54,453 bases of DNA from an uncultured Flavobacterium sp. (lineage in GTDB: Bacteria; Bacteroidota; Bacteroidia; Flavobacteriales; Flavobacteriaceae), in assembly GCF_946482535.1 (NCBI RefSeq), contig NZ_CAMLRU010000002.1, positions 1-54,453 on the forward strand, in the 5' to 3' direction. Made by a program: the position numbers and the translations under genes. Below the pieces are notes generated by a model. The model searched no databases, was not told the DNA's origin, and worked only from the letters and a program-made list of their open reading frames with translations. Below, in pieces: positions 17,987-26,193 of the stretch. How positions within the stretch are numbered: the stretch's first letter is position 1; each line of letters opens with the position of its first letter.

Positions 17987-18811
17987 TTAATCCGTGAGCT
18001 GAAGTTCAATATTAACAGAGTACCAAGGGCTTTGATTCCATTTCCCATCCTTAAAATACCAAGAATCTTTGTATTCTTTAACAGGATCAATGGAAATTAA
18101 AGGCTCGTAAAAAAAAGCATTGGGATTAGTACTTTCCGGATTGTAGTTTTTATTCTGCTCCAACAACGGATGCTGAATAATGATAAAAATACCGTTGTTC
18201 GGAAACTCGATATTCAAAGTATTCAAATCTGCCTCAACTACATGCGTTCCTTTTTTGAGTTTGCAAACCAATTGTTCCGTATTTAGTATTTCATCAGGTT
18301 TTCCGTCGTTCCCAATAGAATACACCAAAACGCTTATCAGTCGGTTTTTAGTGGTGGCGGTAGCATAGAATTTTGCCTTACTGAGATATTTACCAGTACC
18401 TGTCTTATTGGGAAAATATTTGGCCGTCATGGCCATTTTAGTATCCCATTGAACTCCATAGTGATTACTGCCTCTTTTGGCTTTGCCCAATTTTACCTTA
18501 TTTTCAAATCTGCGCTTGACCAATTTTACTTCCGCCAACTCCATTCTATTCGGCCTGAGTAATATTTCTTCCTTAATTTCAGCAAGGGTATCATGATATC
18601 CGACACAAGTAATTTTTAAATAATTAGTCATGTCTTTGGCATCAACCCTAAAAACTCCCGAAGAATCAGCTGTTTTGTATAATGATTCCGATTTCCAAAT
18701 ATTGGCGTAAGCTACCGGTGTTTTAGAATCTTTGTCTTTCAAATGCACTATGATTTGCGCTTGAAGCAAATGCGTCGTAAAACAAAACGAAATTGCAAAC
18801 TGTTTTCTCAT
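17987..18811 (-). CDS. Secreted CarboxypepD_reg-like domain protein
   Basis: 274 residues from the ATG at 18809-18811, which opens a signal peptide (RKQFAISFCFTTHLLQAQ). The longer frame adds 28 residues and is not supported. Residues about 20-95 form a CarboxypepD_reg-like beta-sandwich (DKDSKTPVAYANIW, TADSSGVFRV, ITCVGYHDT). The rest (GSNHYGVQW, TGTGKYLSKAKFY, WYSVNIELQL) resembles C-terminal parts of similar Bacteroidota periplasmic or surface proteins. Function unknown. Divergent from the gene at 18944, which carries the same type of N-terminal domain. Confidence 0.8.
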   Translation of the reverse strand: MRKQFAISFCFTTHLLQAQIIVHLKDKDSKTPVAYANIWKSESLYKTADSSGVFRVDAKDMTNYLKITCVGYHDTLAEIKEEILLRPNRMELAEVKLVKRRFENKVKLGKAKRGSNHYGVQWDTKMAMTAKYFPNKTGTGKYLSKAKFYATATTKNRLISVLVYSIGNDGKPDEILNTEQLVCKLKKGTHVVEADLNTLNIEFPNNGIFIIIQHPLLEQNKNYNPESTNPNAFFYEPLISIDPVKEYKDSWYFKDGKWNQSPWYSVNIELQLTD

Positions 18812-18943
18812 AATAAAAATTAACACCGTTCTAAGATACACTTTTAAGTTTAACTTTTTATTAAACACATTTAACAAACCCTTCTGAATTTTCACCGGGC
18901 AATTTGAGTAACTTTATGTCTAAAGCCAGTAACTCAAATCCTT

Positions 18944-19669
18944 ATGACAAAAATTTCTACCTTTTTCTTTTTATTGTTTTCGTGTACCTGCCTAAGCCAA
19001 ACTACAAAACTGATACGCGGACAAGTTTCTTATCAAGGCAGTTACCAACAAAACATTGAGGTTATCAATTACAACACCAAAAAAATGACCCGAACCAATA
19101 CACTGGGTCAGTTTGAAATTGAAGCCAAAGTTGACGATGTGCTTGTCCTACTTTCATCACACTTTACCGACCAAAAATATACAGTAACGGCTGAAGATTT
19201 TGACAAAGCCGGTGTTTTTATCAAGCTGTCCGAAAACCCGATTCCGCTTAAAGAAGTGGAAATTCTGCAGGTAAAAGCCATTAAACTCGAATCGGTATCT
19301 TATAACGAACTTAAAATGGCTCAGATTGAAAAACAAAGCAACGCACCCAAAGTCCAAGGCGTTTACACCGGTGAGATTGAAAACGGCGTCGATTTTATTC
19401 AGATAGGCAAAATGATTGGAAAGTTATTCAAAGGAAACAAGCCTAAAGAAGAAAAACAAGAAGCCATTCCTTTTATACTCTATGCCAAAGCCAATTTTAA
19501 TGAATCCTTTTTCACCAAAACACTCAAAGTAAAACCCGAAGATACAGGAAGATTCCTTGCCTATTGCGAAGCTGATCCGAAATCAAAAACAGTAACCCAA
19601 AAAAACGATGAATTGACCATCTTGGAATTCTTACTGACCAAAAAAGCCGAGTTTGACCAATTGAAATAG
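18944..19669 (+). CDS. Secreted CarboxypepD_reg-like domain protein
   Basis: 241 residues. Signal peptide with a Cys-containing end (FFFLLFSCTCLSQ); cleavage probably after SQ. A regulatory beta-sandwich follows (IRGQVSYQGSYQQNIEV ... TLGQFEIEAKVDDVLVLLS). The C-terminal half is predicted helical and charged, with no recognised motif. Divergently paired with the related gene at 17987-18811, so the two may be coregulated. Confidence 0.75.
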   Translation: MTKISTFFFLLFSCTCLSQTTKLIRGQVSYQGSYQQNIEVINYNTKKMTRTNTLGQFEIEAKVDDVLVLLSSHFTDQKYTVTAEDFDKAGVFIKLSENPIPLKEVEILQVKAIKLESVSYNELKMAQIEKQSNAPKVQGVYTGEIENGVDFIQIGKMIGKLFKGNKPKEEKQEAIPFILYAKANFNESFFTKTLKVKPEDTGRFLAYCEADPKSKTVTQKNDELTILEFLLTKKAEFDQLK

Positions 19670-19690
19670 TTTCCTATTCCAACATTTCAC

Positions 19691-19763
19691 TAGCCCGGAT
19701 GGGAATGGCATCCTTTTACCCCGATTAGGGGTAAAAGATATAATGGACAGCCGGATAAAGCTT
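19691..19763 (-). repeat. Intergenic element copy 4
   Basis: Nearly the same as copy 1: edge TAGCCCGGATGG, ATGGCATCCTTTTACCCC, internal stem (CCCC/GGGG around TTAG), AAAAGATATAATGGACAG and CCGGATAAAGCT. The bases paired in the stem differ from copy 1, so the stem is kept while its sequence varies. Confidence 0.8.
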
Positions 19764-19786
19764 CAAAAAATTATAACAATTGTTGA

Positions 19787-19817
19787 TTGAGATTTTAAGT
19801 TAGATTGCGTAGCTTTG
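19787..19817 (+). promoter_or_regulatory. Promoter of the acyl-CoA dehydrogenase gene
   Basis: TTG (19787-19789), 20 bp spacer, TAGCTTTG (19810-19817): a good Bacteroidota -33/-7 pair, 30 bases upstream of the ATG at 19848. Confidence 0.65.
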
Positions 19818-19847
19818 CAAACGTTTTCGTAAATCAAATTTTAAACT

Positions 19848-21026
19848 ATGCGACCCGATTTATTTCAAGCTCCTGATTACTACAATTTAGACGATTTATT
19901 AACGGAAGAACACAAATTAGTGCGTGATTCTGCGCGTGCATGGGTGAAACGTGAAGTATCGCCTATCATTGAAGATTATGCACAGCGTGCGGAATTCCCC
20001 AAACAAATCATCAAAGGTTTGGGAGAAATTGGTGGATTTGGCCCTTACATTCCAGAAGAATACGGCGGTGCCGGTTTAGACCAAATTTCGTATGGTTTAA
20101 TCATGCAGGAAATTGAAAGAGGCGACTCTGGAGTGCGTTCAACCTCATCGGTACAATCGTCTTTGGTGATGTATCCGATTTGGAAATTCGGAACCGAAGA
20201 ACAACGTCAAAAATACTTACCCAAATTAGCCACCGGAGAATTCATGGGCTGTTTCGGATTGACCGAGCCCGATTATGGTTCGAACCCGAGCGGCATGGTG
20301 ACCAACTTTAAAGACATGGGCGACCATTATTTATTGAACGGTGCCAAAATGTGGATTTCGAATGCGCCATTTGCAGACATCGCAGTGGTTTGGGCCAAAA
20401 ATGAAGAAGGCAGAATTCACGGATTAATCGTAGAACGAGGTATGGAAGGCTTTACGACTCCTGAAACCCATAACAAATGGTCTTTGCGTGCTTCGGCTAC
20501 CGGCGAATTAATTTTTGACAACGTGAAAGTACCGAAAGAAAACTTAATGCCGGGCAAATCGGGACTAGGTGCGCCAATGATGTGTTTGGATTCTGCTCGT
20601 TACGGAATCGCTTGGGGTGCTATCGGTGCGGCTATGGATTGTTACGATACGGCTTTGCGTTATGCCAAAGAAAGAATTCAATTTGACAAACCAATTGCCG
20701 GTTTTCAATTGCAACAAAAGAAATTAGCCGAAATGATTACCGAAATTACCAAAGCCCAATTGTTGACTTGGCGTTTAGGCGTTTTGAGAAATGAAGGCAA
20801 AGCGACTACTGCTCAAATTTCGATGGCGAAAAGAAACAATGTGGATATGGCCATCAATATTGCCCGTGAAGCACGTCAAATGTTAGGCGGTATGGGAATC
20901 ACCGGAGAATACTCGATTATGCGTCACAGTATGAACTTAGAAAGTGTGATTACTTATGAAGGAACACACGACATTCACTTGCTGATTACCGGAGCGGATA
21001 TTACCGGAATTCCGGCCTTTAAATAA
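19848..21026 (+). CDS. Acyl-CoA dehydrogenase, glutaryl-CoA dehydrogenase type
   Basis: 392 residues, FAD-dependent flavoprotein. RSTSSVQSSLVMYPI (about 95-110), the TEPDYGSNP FAD/substrate segment and KWSLRASATGE are typical of glutaryl-CoA dehydrogenase. The catalytic base is E371 in TYEGTHDIH. It would oxidise and decarboxylate glutaryl-CoA to crotonyl-CoA in lysine/tryptophan breakdown, reducing an electron-transfer flavoprotein. Other short-chain acyl-CoA dehydrogenases cannot be fully excluded. Single gene with own promoter and terminator. Confidence 0.88.
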   Translation: MRPDLFQAPDYYNLDDLLTEEHKLVRDSARAWVKREVSPIIEDYAQRAEFPKQIIKGLGEIGGFGPYIPEEYGGAGLDQISYGLIMQEIERGDSGVRSTSSVQSSLVMYPIWKFGTEEQRQKYLPKLATGEFMGCFGLTEPDYGSNPSGMVTNFKDMGDHYLLNGAKMWISNAPFADIAVVWAKNEEGRIHGLIVERGMEGFTTPETHNKWSLRASATGELIFDNVKVPKENLMPGKSGLGAPMMCLDSARYGIAWGAIGAAMDCYDTALRYAKERIQFDKPIAGFQLQQKKLAEMITEITKAQLLTWRLGVLRNEGKATTAQISMAKRNNVDMAINIAREARQMLGGMGITGEYSIMRHSMNLESVITYEGTHDIHLLITGADITGIPAFK

Positions 21027-21054
21027 TAGATTAAACAATCAATAAAATTGATAT

Positions 21055-21084
21055 AAAATGCTTCTCTGTTTGGGGAAGCATTTT
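21055..21084 (+). terminator. Terminator of the acyl-CoA dehydrogenase gene
   Basis: 10-bp stem AAAATGCTTC / GAAGCATTTT with a 10-base loop and T-rich tail. Confidence 0.75.
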
Positions 21085-21145
21085 TACTTTTGTTCAATAT
21101 TGGAAACTAAAATTTTTTATCTTTCGTAATTACTATAAAAAAGCT

Positions 21146-21928
21146 ATGACCATTTCTGCCATCAACGAGAAAATCCAACCTCAAAAAGATATTTTACTAC
21201 ACCATCCTTTGTACGAAAAAGTTAAAAGCATTGACGACTTGCATAAATTCCTCGAAAGTCACGTATATGCCGTTTGGGATTTTATGTCGCTTTTAAAAGC
21301 TTTGCAAAGCAAATTAACTTGTACGACTACGCCATGGTTTGCTTCCGCCAATCCGGAAACTAGGTATTTGATTAACGAGATTGTTTTGGCCGAGGAAAGC
21401 GACTTGACTTTAGACGGAAAACGTTTAAGCCATTTTGAAATGTATGTAGAAGCCATGCAAAGCTGTGGTGCTTGTACCAAAGAATTGGAAGCTTTTCTCC
21501 AAAATGTAATTGATACCAAAAACGTGTTTATCGCAATCAAACAAAGTGATTTACATCCTGAGGTAAAAGCCTTTCTCGACTTTACTTTCCGCGTGATTGA
21601 AGAAGGTAAAGTGCACAAAATTGCTGCCGCTTTTACTTTTGGAAGAGAAGATTTGATCCCGAATATGTTTACTGAAATCTTAAAGAACTTCCAACAGAAT
21701 TTCCCCGATGTTGATTTGTCTAAATTGATTTATTATTTCGAAAGACATATCGAATTAGACGCCGACGAACACGGTCCGATGGCAATGCAAATGATTACCG
21801 AGCTTTGTCAAAACGATGCGCAAAAATGGAAAGAAGTCGAAGAAGTTTCGGTTTTGGCTTTAGAAAAAAGAATCGGACTTTGGAATGCCATCGAAGAGAA
21901 GATAGAAACCCATTTAGAGTTGGCTTAA
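21146..21928 (+). CDS. DUF3050 domain protein, possible HDO-fold
   Basis: 260 residues, all of it DUF3050. Helical throughout, with His and Glu placed as in the heme-oxygenase-like diiron superfamily: H39 (SHVYAVWDF), E83/E84 (LAEESD), H96, E168 (FGRE), H201, D205 and H209 (HIELDADEHGP). I infer a metal-binding HDO-like fold. No enzymatic role is established for the family. It is followed 24 bp later by the SGNH lipoprotein, so the two may form an operon. No membrane or signal segment. Confidence 0.8.
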   Translation: MTISAINEKIQPQKDILLHHPLYEKVKSIDDLHKFLESHVYAVWDFMSLLKALQSKLTCTTTPWFASANPETRYLINEIVLAEESDLTLDGKRLSHFEMYVEAMQSCGACTKELEAFLQNVIDTKNVFIAIKQSDLHPEVKAFLDFTFRVIEEGKVHKIAAAFTFGREDLIPNMFTEILKNFQQNFPDVDLSKLIYYFERHIELDADEHGPMAMQMITELCQNDAQKWKEVEEVSVLALEKRIGLWNAIEEKIETHLELA

Positions 21929-21951
21929 CCACCACCTTTTTTCCAAGGCTT

Positions 21952-22659
21952 ATGAAATATGCTCTTCAAATAGGCTTCGCCCTCTTTATAATCCTGTCAT
22001 TCATAGGTTGTAACTCGGATGAAGATGATACTGAAGCCGCACCAATAAACTATAAATATTTAGCCTTGGGTGACAGTTATACTTATGGACAAAACGTTTG
22101 TGTAGATTGTCGATTCCCGGAACAATTAAAAGACAGCCTTCGCCAATATCTAAATACTGACGACACTTTTTCCATCAAACTCATAGCAGAAACCGGCTGG
22201 ACAACCTCTGATTTGAAATGGGCAACAACCAGCGAACCTTTAACTAGTGATTATGATTTGGTAACGCTTTTAATTGGCGTCAACAACCAATACCAAAACA
22301 GACCTTTTAGTTTATACGAACAAGAATTTGTAGAATTGGTAAACACTGCAATTGCCAGAGGAAAAGGCGATAAAAACAATTTGATTGTGGTTTCGATTCC
22401 GGATTATGCTTATACACCTTATGGTCAAGGCACTTCGAATCCGGCGACTATTTCTAATCAATTGGATGCATATAATGCTTATGCTCAAAATTATTGCAAC
22501 ACCAATGGCATAACTTTTATCAACATCACCGATATTACAAGATTAGGACTGGAGCAACCCGAATTAGTAGCTAGTGACGGATTGCATCCTTCTACGATTG
22601 CTTATGCTAAATTTGTTGAAAGGATTTTGCCCTTGGCGAAGGAGAAATTAGATTTGTAA
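21952..22659 (+). CDS. SGNH/GDSL-type esterase lipoprotein
   Basis: 235 residues from the ATG at 21952; an ORF extends 49 codons further back but overlaps DUF3050 and carries basic, non-signal sequence. Lipoprotein signal with SFIGC lipobox. SGNH blocks: LALGDSYTYGQ (block I, nucleophile Ser), LIGVNNQYQ (block III, Asn) and SDGLHPSTIAY (block V, Asp/His catalytic pair). It probably hydrolyses an ester, e.g. acetylated glycan or lipid, in the envelope. Its stop abuts that of the convergent ferredoxin gene. Confidence 0.9.
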   Translation: MKYALQIGFALFIILSFIGCNSDEDDTEAAPINYKYLALGDSYTYGQNVCVDCRFPEQLKDSLRQYLNTDDTFSIKLIAETGWTTSDLKWATTSEPLTSDYDLVTLLIGVNNQYQNRPFSLYEQEFVELVNTAIARGKGDKNNLIVVSIPDYAYTPYGQGTSNPATISNQLDAYNAYAQNYCNTNGITFINITDITRLGLEQPELVASDGLHPSTIAYAKFVERILPLAKEKLDL

Positions 22660-22992
22660 TTAAGCTTCCGGTGCCAATTCTATTTCCAATCCGTTTAAAT
22701 CTTCAGTGATGTGAATTTGACAACCCAAACGACTGTTTTCTTTCACATTGAAAGCTTCCCATAACATAGCTTCTTCATCAGGATTTTTTTCAGGCAACGG
22801 GAAATCATTTAACACATAACACTGGCAAGAAGCACACATGGCCATACCGCCACAGATGCCAATGGTTCCTTCCGGAGCTAATTCGTAGGCCCGAACTAGT
22901 TCCATGATGTTCATGTTCATATCGGTTGGTGCCTGTACTTCGTGGGTAACACCTTCTCGGTCGGTGATGGTGATGGTTACGTCGTTTGCCAT
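22660..22992 (-). CDS. 2Fe-2S ferredoxin, adrenodoxin type
   Basis: 110 residues. Cluster ligands C47, C53, C56 and C91 (C-x5-C-x2-C-x34-C), the adrenodoxin/ISC ferredoxin spacing; C58 is an extra Cys. It starts one base after the reductase stop region (gap 22993), so the two form a tight operon in which the reductase supplies electrons. Likely partner for iron-sulfur assembly or a monooxygenase; which is not visible. Confidence 0.93.
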   Translation of the reverse strand: MANDVTITITDREGVTHEVQAPTDMNMNIMELVRAYELAPEGTIGICGGMAMCASCQCYVLNDFPLPEKNPDEEAMLWEAFNVKENSRLGCQIHITEDLNGLEIELAPEA

Positions 22993-22993
22993 G

Positions 22994-24052
22994 TTATTCT
23001 ATTGATTTTACTACTGCTTTTTCGGCTTCTTTACGAGTGCCGTCAAATCCGTCTACACCGGAAACGGTGGTGTACTTCAACACATATTTCTTCCCGGGAT
23101 TTAAACGATTGTAAACACTTTGGCACATCAAAGTCGCTTCGTGGAAACCACAAAGAATCAATTTTAATTTACCCGGATAAATATTCACGTCACCAATGGC
23201 GTAAATGCCTTCGATGTTCGTTTGGTAATCTAAGGCGTTATTAACTTTAATTGCATTCTTTTCAATTTCCAAACCCCAATTGGCGATGGGTCCTAATTTT
23301 GGAGTTAATCCGAAAAGCGGGATAAAATAATCGGTTACCACATTCATGCGGGCGCCGTTGACTTCAATATCAACCGATTCGATGCGTTCTGAACCTTTAA
23401 AGCCTACCACTTCTCCCGGTGTGATTAGTTTTATTTTTCCGGCCGATTTTAATTCCTGTACTTTCTCCACAGAATCTAAAGCCCCTCGGAATTCGTTTCT
23501 GCGGTGAACTAAAGTCACGGATGCAGCTACATCAGAAAGGAAAATACTCCAATCTAAAGCCGAATCGCCACCGCCTGAAATCACGATGTTTTTGCCTCTG
23601 TATTTTTCAGGATCTTTGACAAAATAGTCTACACCTCGGTCTTCTTTTTCGTAAAACTCTATGTCTTTCAGAATAGGTTTTCTGGGTTCGAAAGTTCCCA
23701 AACCACCGGCTATAGCTATCGCTTTGGCCAAATGCTTTGTCCCTTCGTTAGTGGTTACGATAAAACTGCCGTCTTCCAATTTTTCAATGGTTTCTGCGGT
23801 TTCGCCTAAGGTAAATCCGGGTTGGAATTGTTTGATTTGCTCCATCAAATTGGTCACCAAATCACCGGCTAACACCTCGGGATAACCGGGAATGTCGTAG
23901 ATGGGTTTTTTGGGATACAATTCTGCTAATTGACCGCCGGGTTGCGGCAAAGCATCAATAATGTGGCATTTTAGTTTTAATAATCCGGCTTCGAAAACGG
24001 CGAATAAACCTGTTGGCCCGGCACCGATAATCAGTATATCTGTTTCAATCAT
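22994..24052 (-). CDS. Thioredoxin-reductase-like ferredoxin-NADP reductase
   Basis: 352 residues, class of the bacterial YumC/FNR flavoproteins. N-terminal FAD-binding IIGAGPTGLFAVFEAG (8-23), NADP-binding VISGGGDSALDW (about 150-162), and C-terminal GDVN..PGKLKLI FAD motif. No CxxC redox pair, so it is a ferredoxin reductase and not a thioredoxin reductase. Coupled to the ferredoxin gene downstream. An 8-bp tandem repeat lies just before its ATG. Confidence 0.92.
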   Translation of the reverse strand: MIETDILIIGAGPTGLFAVFEAGLLKLKCHIIDALPQPGGQLAELYPKKPIYDIPGYPEVLAGDLVTNLMEQIKQFQPGFTLGETAETIEKLEDGSFIVTTNEGTKHLAKAIAIAGGLGTFEPRKPILKDIEFYEKEDRGVDYFVKDPEKYRGKNIVISGGGDSALDWSIFLSDVAASVTLVHRRNEFRGALDSVEKVQELKSAGKIKLITPGEVVGFKGSERIESVDIEVNGARMNVVTDYFIPLFGLTPKLGPIANWGLEIEKNAIKVNNALDYQTNIEGIYAIGDVNIYPGKLKLILCGFHEATLMCQSVYNRLNPGKKYVLKYTTVSGVDGFDGTRKEAEKAVVKSIE

Positions 24053-24057
24053 TTTTT

Positions 24058-24081
24058 GAGGTTCTGAGGTTCTGAGGTTTT
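24058..24081 (-). repeat. 8-bp tandem repeat in leader of the reductase gene
   Basis: Three copies of GAGGTTCT (the last GAGGTTTT) in direct tandem, ending 5 bases before the reductase ATG on the minus strand. Confidence 0.7.
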
Positions 24082-24145
24082 AAGGCGCTAAGGTCTTTAA
24101 CCCTGAACTTTTATTTTATGATTTTTATCATACTTAGCAAAGAAT

Positions 24146-24216
24146 GCGTTAGGGATGGGAGCAAGTACCGTGTACTGCGGACAGCCCGGCCTCGTCTTTC
24201 GGACGAGGCAACGCCC
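24146..24216 (-). repeat. Intergenic element copy 5 (diverged)
   Basis: Edges GCGTTAGGGATGGGAGC and AACGCCC, with a middle TGCGGACAGCCCGG matching the GGACAG-CGG core of copies 1 and 4, and a strong stem CCTCGTC / GACGAGG. The most diverged family member; it has GCGTTAGGG ends instead of TTAGGAGC. Confidence 0.6.
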
Positions 24217-24219
24217 AAA

Positions 24220-24459
24220 TTAAGCTACGTTTTCTACCGTTTCTATTTGTGGCGCGTATTTTTTAATCGTGGTTTCGACTCCGGCTTTCATGGTGCTGAT
24301 ACTTAAACTACAAGAAGTACAAGCGCCTTGAAGACGCACTTTAACGTGTTTTTGATCCTCAATGGAAACCAAACTGATATCGCCGCCATCGGAATTCAGA
24401 AACGGTCTGATTTCGTCGAGGGCTTTTTCGATATTGACAATTAATTCTTCGTTAGTCAT
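24220..24459 (-). CDS. NifU C-terminal domain iron-sulfur scaffold protein
   Basis: 79 residues, only the NifU C-terminal (Nfu) domain. Cluster-binding C47-x2-C50 in GACTSCSLS. It carries Fe-S clusters to target proteins. It lies between the Mrp ATPase and the ferredoxin reductase genes on the same strand, consistent with a Fe-S cluster/electron-transfer neighbourhood. Divergent start sits behind an 8-bp tandem repeat (24469-24500). Confidence 0.93.
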   Translation of the reverse strand: MTNEELIVNIEKALDEIRPFLNSDGGDISLVSIEDQKHVKVRLQGACTSCSLSISTMKAGVETTIKKYAPQIETVENVA

Positions 24460-24468
24460 AATTTTTAA

Positions 24469-24500
24469 TTTGAAGATTTGAAGATTTGAGGATTTGAAGA
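24469..24500 (-). repeat. 8-bp tandem repeat in leader of the NifU-domain gene
   Basis: Four copies of TTTGAAGA (third one TTTGAGGA), then a partial copy, 10 bases before the NifU-domain ATG. Confidence 0.75.
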
Positions 24501-24545
24501 TTTAGAATTACACACATTTTCAAATTCTCAAATTTTCAAATTAAA

Positions 24546-25682
24546 TTATTTTCCTTTAACCGCCGAACAGCCGGCCATGGTTGTTATTTTGATTGCTTCG
24601 GTTGGTGGTAAACTTTCGTTACGATTTACCGTTTCTTGTACCACATTTCGGGTAATTTCTTCGAATACATTTTCGATCACCGAGGCGGTTTGCAAAGCTG
24701 CAGGACGACCGTAATCACCGGCTTCACGGATGCTTTGTACCAATGGCACTTCACCTAAAAACGGCACATTTAAGTCGGCTGCCAGGTTTTTTGCCCCTTC
24801 TTTTCCGAAGATGTAATATTTGTTGTTAGGCAATTCTTCGGGTGTGAAGTAAGCCATATTTTCGATAATTCCTAAAACCGGAACGTTGATGCTGTCGGAC
24901 AAGAACATGGACACGCCTTTTTTAGCATCGGCTAAAGCTACGGCTTGCGGTGTACTCACGACAACAGCGCCGGTAATCGGCAAGGATTGCATGATAGACA
25001 AATGAATGTCACCCGTTCCCGGTGGTAAATCGATTAGCATGAAATCGAGTTCGCCCCAAGCGGCGTCGAATATCATTTGGTTCAAGGCTTTGGCTGCCAT
25101 TGGTCCACGCCAAATTACGGCCTGACTCGGAGCGGTAAAGAATCCGATAGAAAGCAATTTGATTTCGTAGCTTTCGATAGGTTTCATTTTTGATTTGCCG
25201 TCGACTTCAACAGAAAGCGGTTTTTCGTTTTCTACATCGAACATGATTGGCATTGACGGTCCGTAAATATCGGCATCAAGCACTCCGACTTTGAAACCCA
25301 TTTTGGCCAAAGTTACCGCTAAGTTAGCCGTAACGGTAGACTTACCTACACCGCCTTTACCCGAAGCAACCGCAATAATGTTGCTGATGCCCGGAATGGC
25401 TTTGCCTTTGATTTGATTGGGATTTTGCTCGGGTGTTTCTACCTTGATGTTGACTTTCACCACAGCATCGGGTGAAAATTTATCGTGGATGAGTTTTTTG
25501 ATGTCGTCTTCCGCACGTTTTTTGATGTGCATAGCCGGTGTCGAGATTACTAAATCGACCACGACTTCGTTACCGAAAGTCAGCACGTTTTTCACTGCAC
25601 CGCTTTCCACCATATTTTTGCCTTCGCCTGCGATGGTAATGGTTTCCAATGCCGCTAAGATTTCTTTTCTATCTAGTTTCAT
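24546..25682 (-). CDS. apbC: Mrp/NBP35-family Fe-S cluster carrier ATPase
   Basis: 378 residues. N-terminal MIP18/DUF59 domain (about 1-80), then a P-loop ATPase with deviant Walker A SGKGGVGKST (107-116), DADIYGPS and DLPPGTGD. The CPxC pair usual near the ENM(A/S)YF segment of Mrp proteins is absent here (NMAYFTPEELPNNKYY). C-terminus contains one Cys (AGCSAVKGK). It loads and delivers iron-sulfur clusters. Promoter box at 25737-25744. Same strand as nifU and the ferredoxin genes. Confidence 0.93.
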   Translation of the reverse strand: MKLDRKEILAALETITIAGEGKNMVESGAVKNVLTFGNEVVVDLVISTPAMHIKKRAEDDIKKLIHDKFSPDAVVKVNIKVETPEQNPNQIKGKAIPGISNIIAVASGKGGVGKSTVTANLAVTLAKMGFKVGVLDADIYGPSMPIMFDVENEKPLSVEVDGKSKMKPIESYEIKLLSIGFFTAPSQAVIWRGPMAAKALNQMIFDAAWGELDFMLIDLPPGTGDIHLSIMQSLPITGAVVVSTPQAVALADAKKGVSMFLSDSINVPVLGIIENMAYFTPEELPNNKYYIFGKEGAKNLAADLNVPFLGEVPLVQSIREAGDYGRPAALQTASVIENVFEEITRNVVQETVNRNESLPPTEAIKITTMAGCSAVKGK

Positions 25683-25736
25683 TTTGAATTATAATTAAAC
25701 TTTTCAGCTGTGTTTATTTAAACTGAATTTAGATTG

Positions 25737-25744
25737 CAAAGATA
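25737..25744 (-). promoter_or_regulatory. -7 promoter box of the Mrp gene
   Basis: TATCTTTG on the minus strand, exact TAnnTTTG, 54 bases upstream of the ATG. Confidence 0.6.
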
Positions 25745-25758
25745 GTTTGAAAATAGTT

Positions 25759-25784
25759 AAAAGGGAAAAGGGAAAAGGGAAAAG
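25759..25784. repeat. 7-bp tandem repeat AAAAGGG x3
   Basis: Three perfect tandem copies of AAAAGGG plus a partial copy, in the gap between the Mrp and alkyltransferase-like genes. Confidence 0.75.
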
Positions 25785-25865
25785 TTTTTGATGATGGGAT
25801 AATTACAATTTATAGCCGAAAAACAGCTTGCCAACTTATTACTGCCACTGCCTACTCGTTACTGA

Positions 25866-26192
25866 TTACTGACCACTGATTTCCGGTTGCCAAAAGTGCT
25901 TTTCAAAATCGACGATTTGATTGTTGACTACTTCGATGCCTTCGTTTTCGAGGAGTTGTTGCATCAAATTGGTTCCATCGAAATGGTGCTTGCCTGACAA
26001 CACACCTATTCTATTCACTACTCTGTGCGCCGGAACATCTTCACGACCGTGAGAGGCATTCATGGCCCAACCGACCATTCGAGCAGAGCGTGCTGTTCCT
26101 AAAGCTTTAGCTATGGCACCATAAGAAGTGACTTTTCCTTCGGGAATTTGGCGGGCGATGGCGTACACTCTTTCAAAAAAATTGTCTTCCAT
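25866..26192 (-). CDS. Alkyltransferase-like (MGMT family) protein without the acceptor cysteine
   Basis: 108 residues: only the C-terminal DNA-binding domain of the MGMT family. The PCHRV active-site motif reads PAHRV (54-58), so the alkyl-accepting Cys is Ala55. IPEGKVTSYGAIA and RVVNRIGVLSGK are conserved. This is the pattern of alkyltransferase-like (Atl) proteins, which bind O6-alkylguanine and hand it to nucleotide excision repair. Cannot dealkylate DNA itself. Its stop-to-start gaps with the LysE and trmB genes (1 and 0 bp) indicate an operon. Confidence 0.92.
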   Translation of the reverse strand: MEDNFFERVYAIARQIPEGKVTSYGAIAKALGTARSARMVGWAMNASHGREDVPAHRVVNRIGVLSGKHHFDGTNLMQQLLENEGIEVVNNQIVDFEKHFWQPEISGQ

Positions 26193-26193
26193 A

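Noticed and set aside
24118..24306. Open frame across intergenic element copy 5
   Set aside because: It is antisense to the NifU-domain gene and made of repeat sequence; no protein features.
24469..24500. CRISPR-like direct repeats
   Set aside because: The units are 8 bp with no spacers, so they are a simple tandem repeat; no cas genes in the window.
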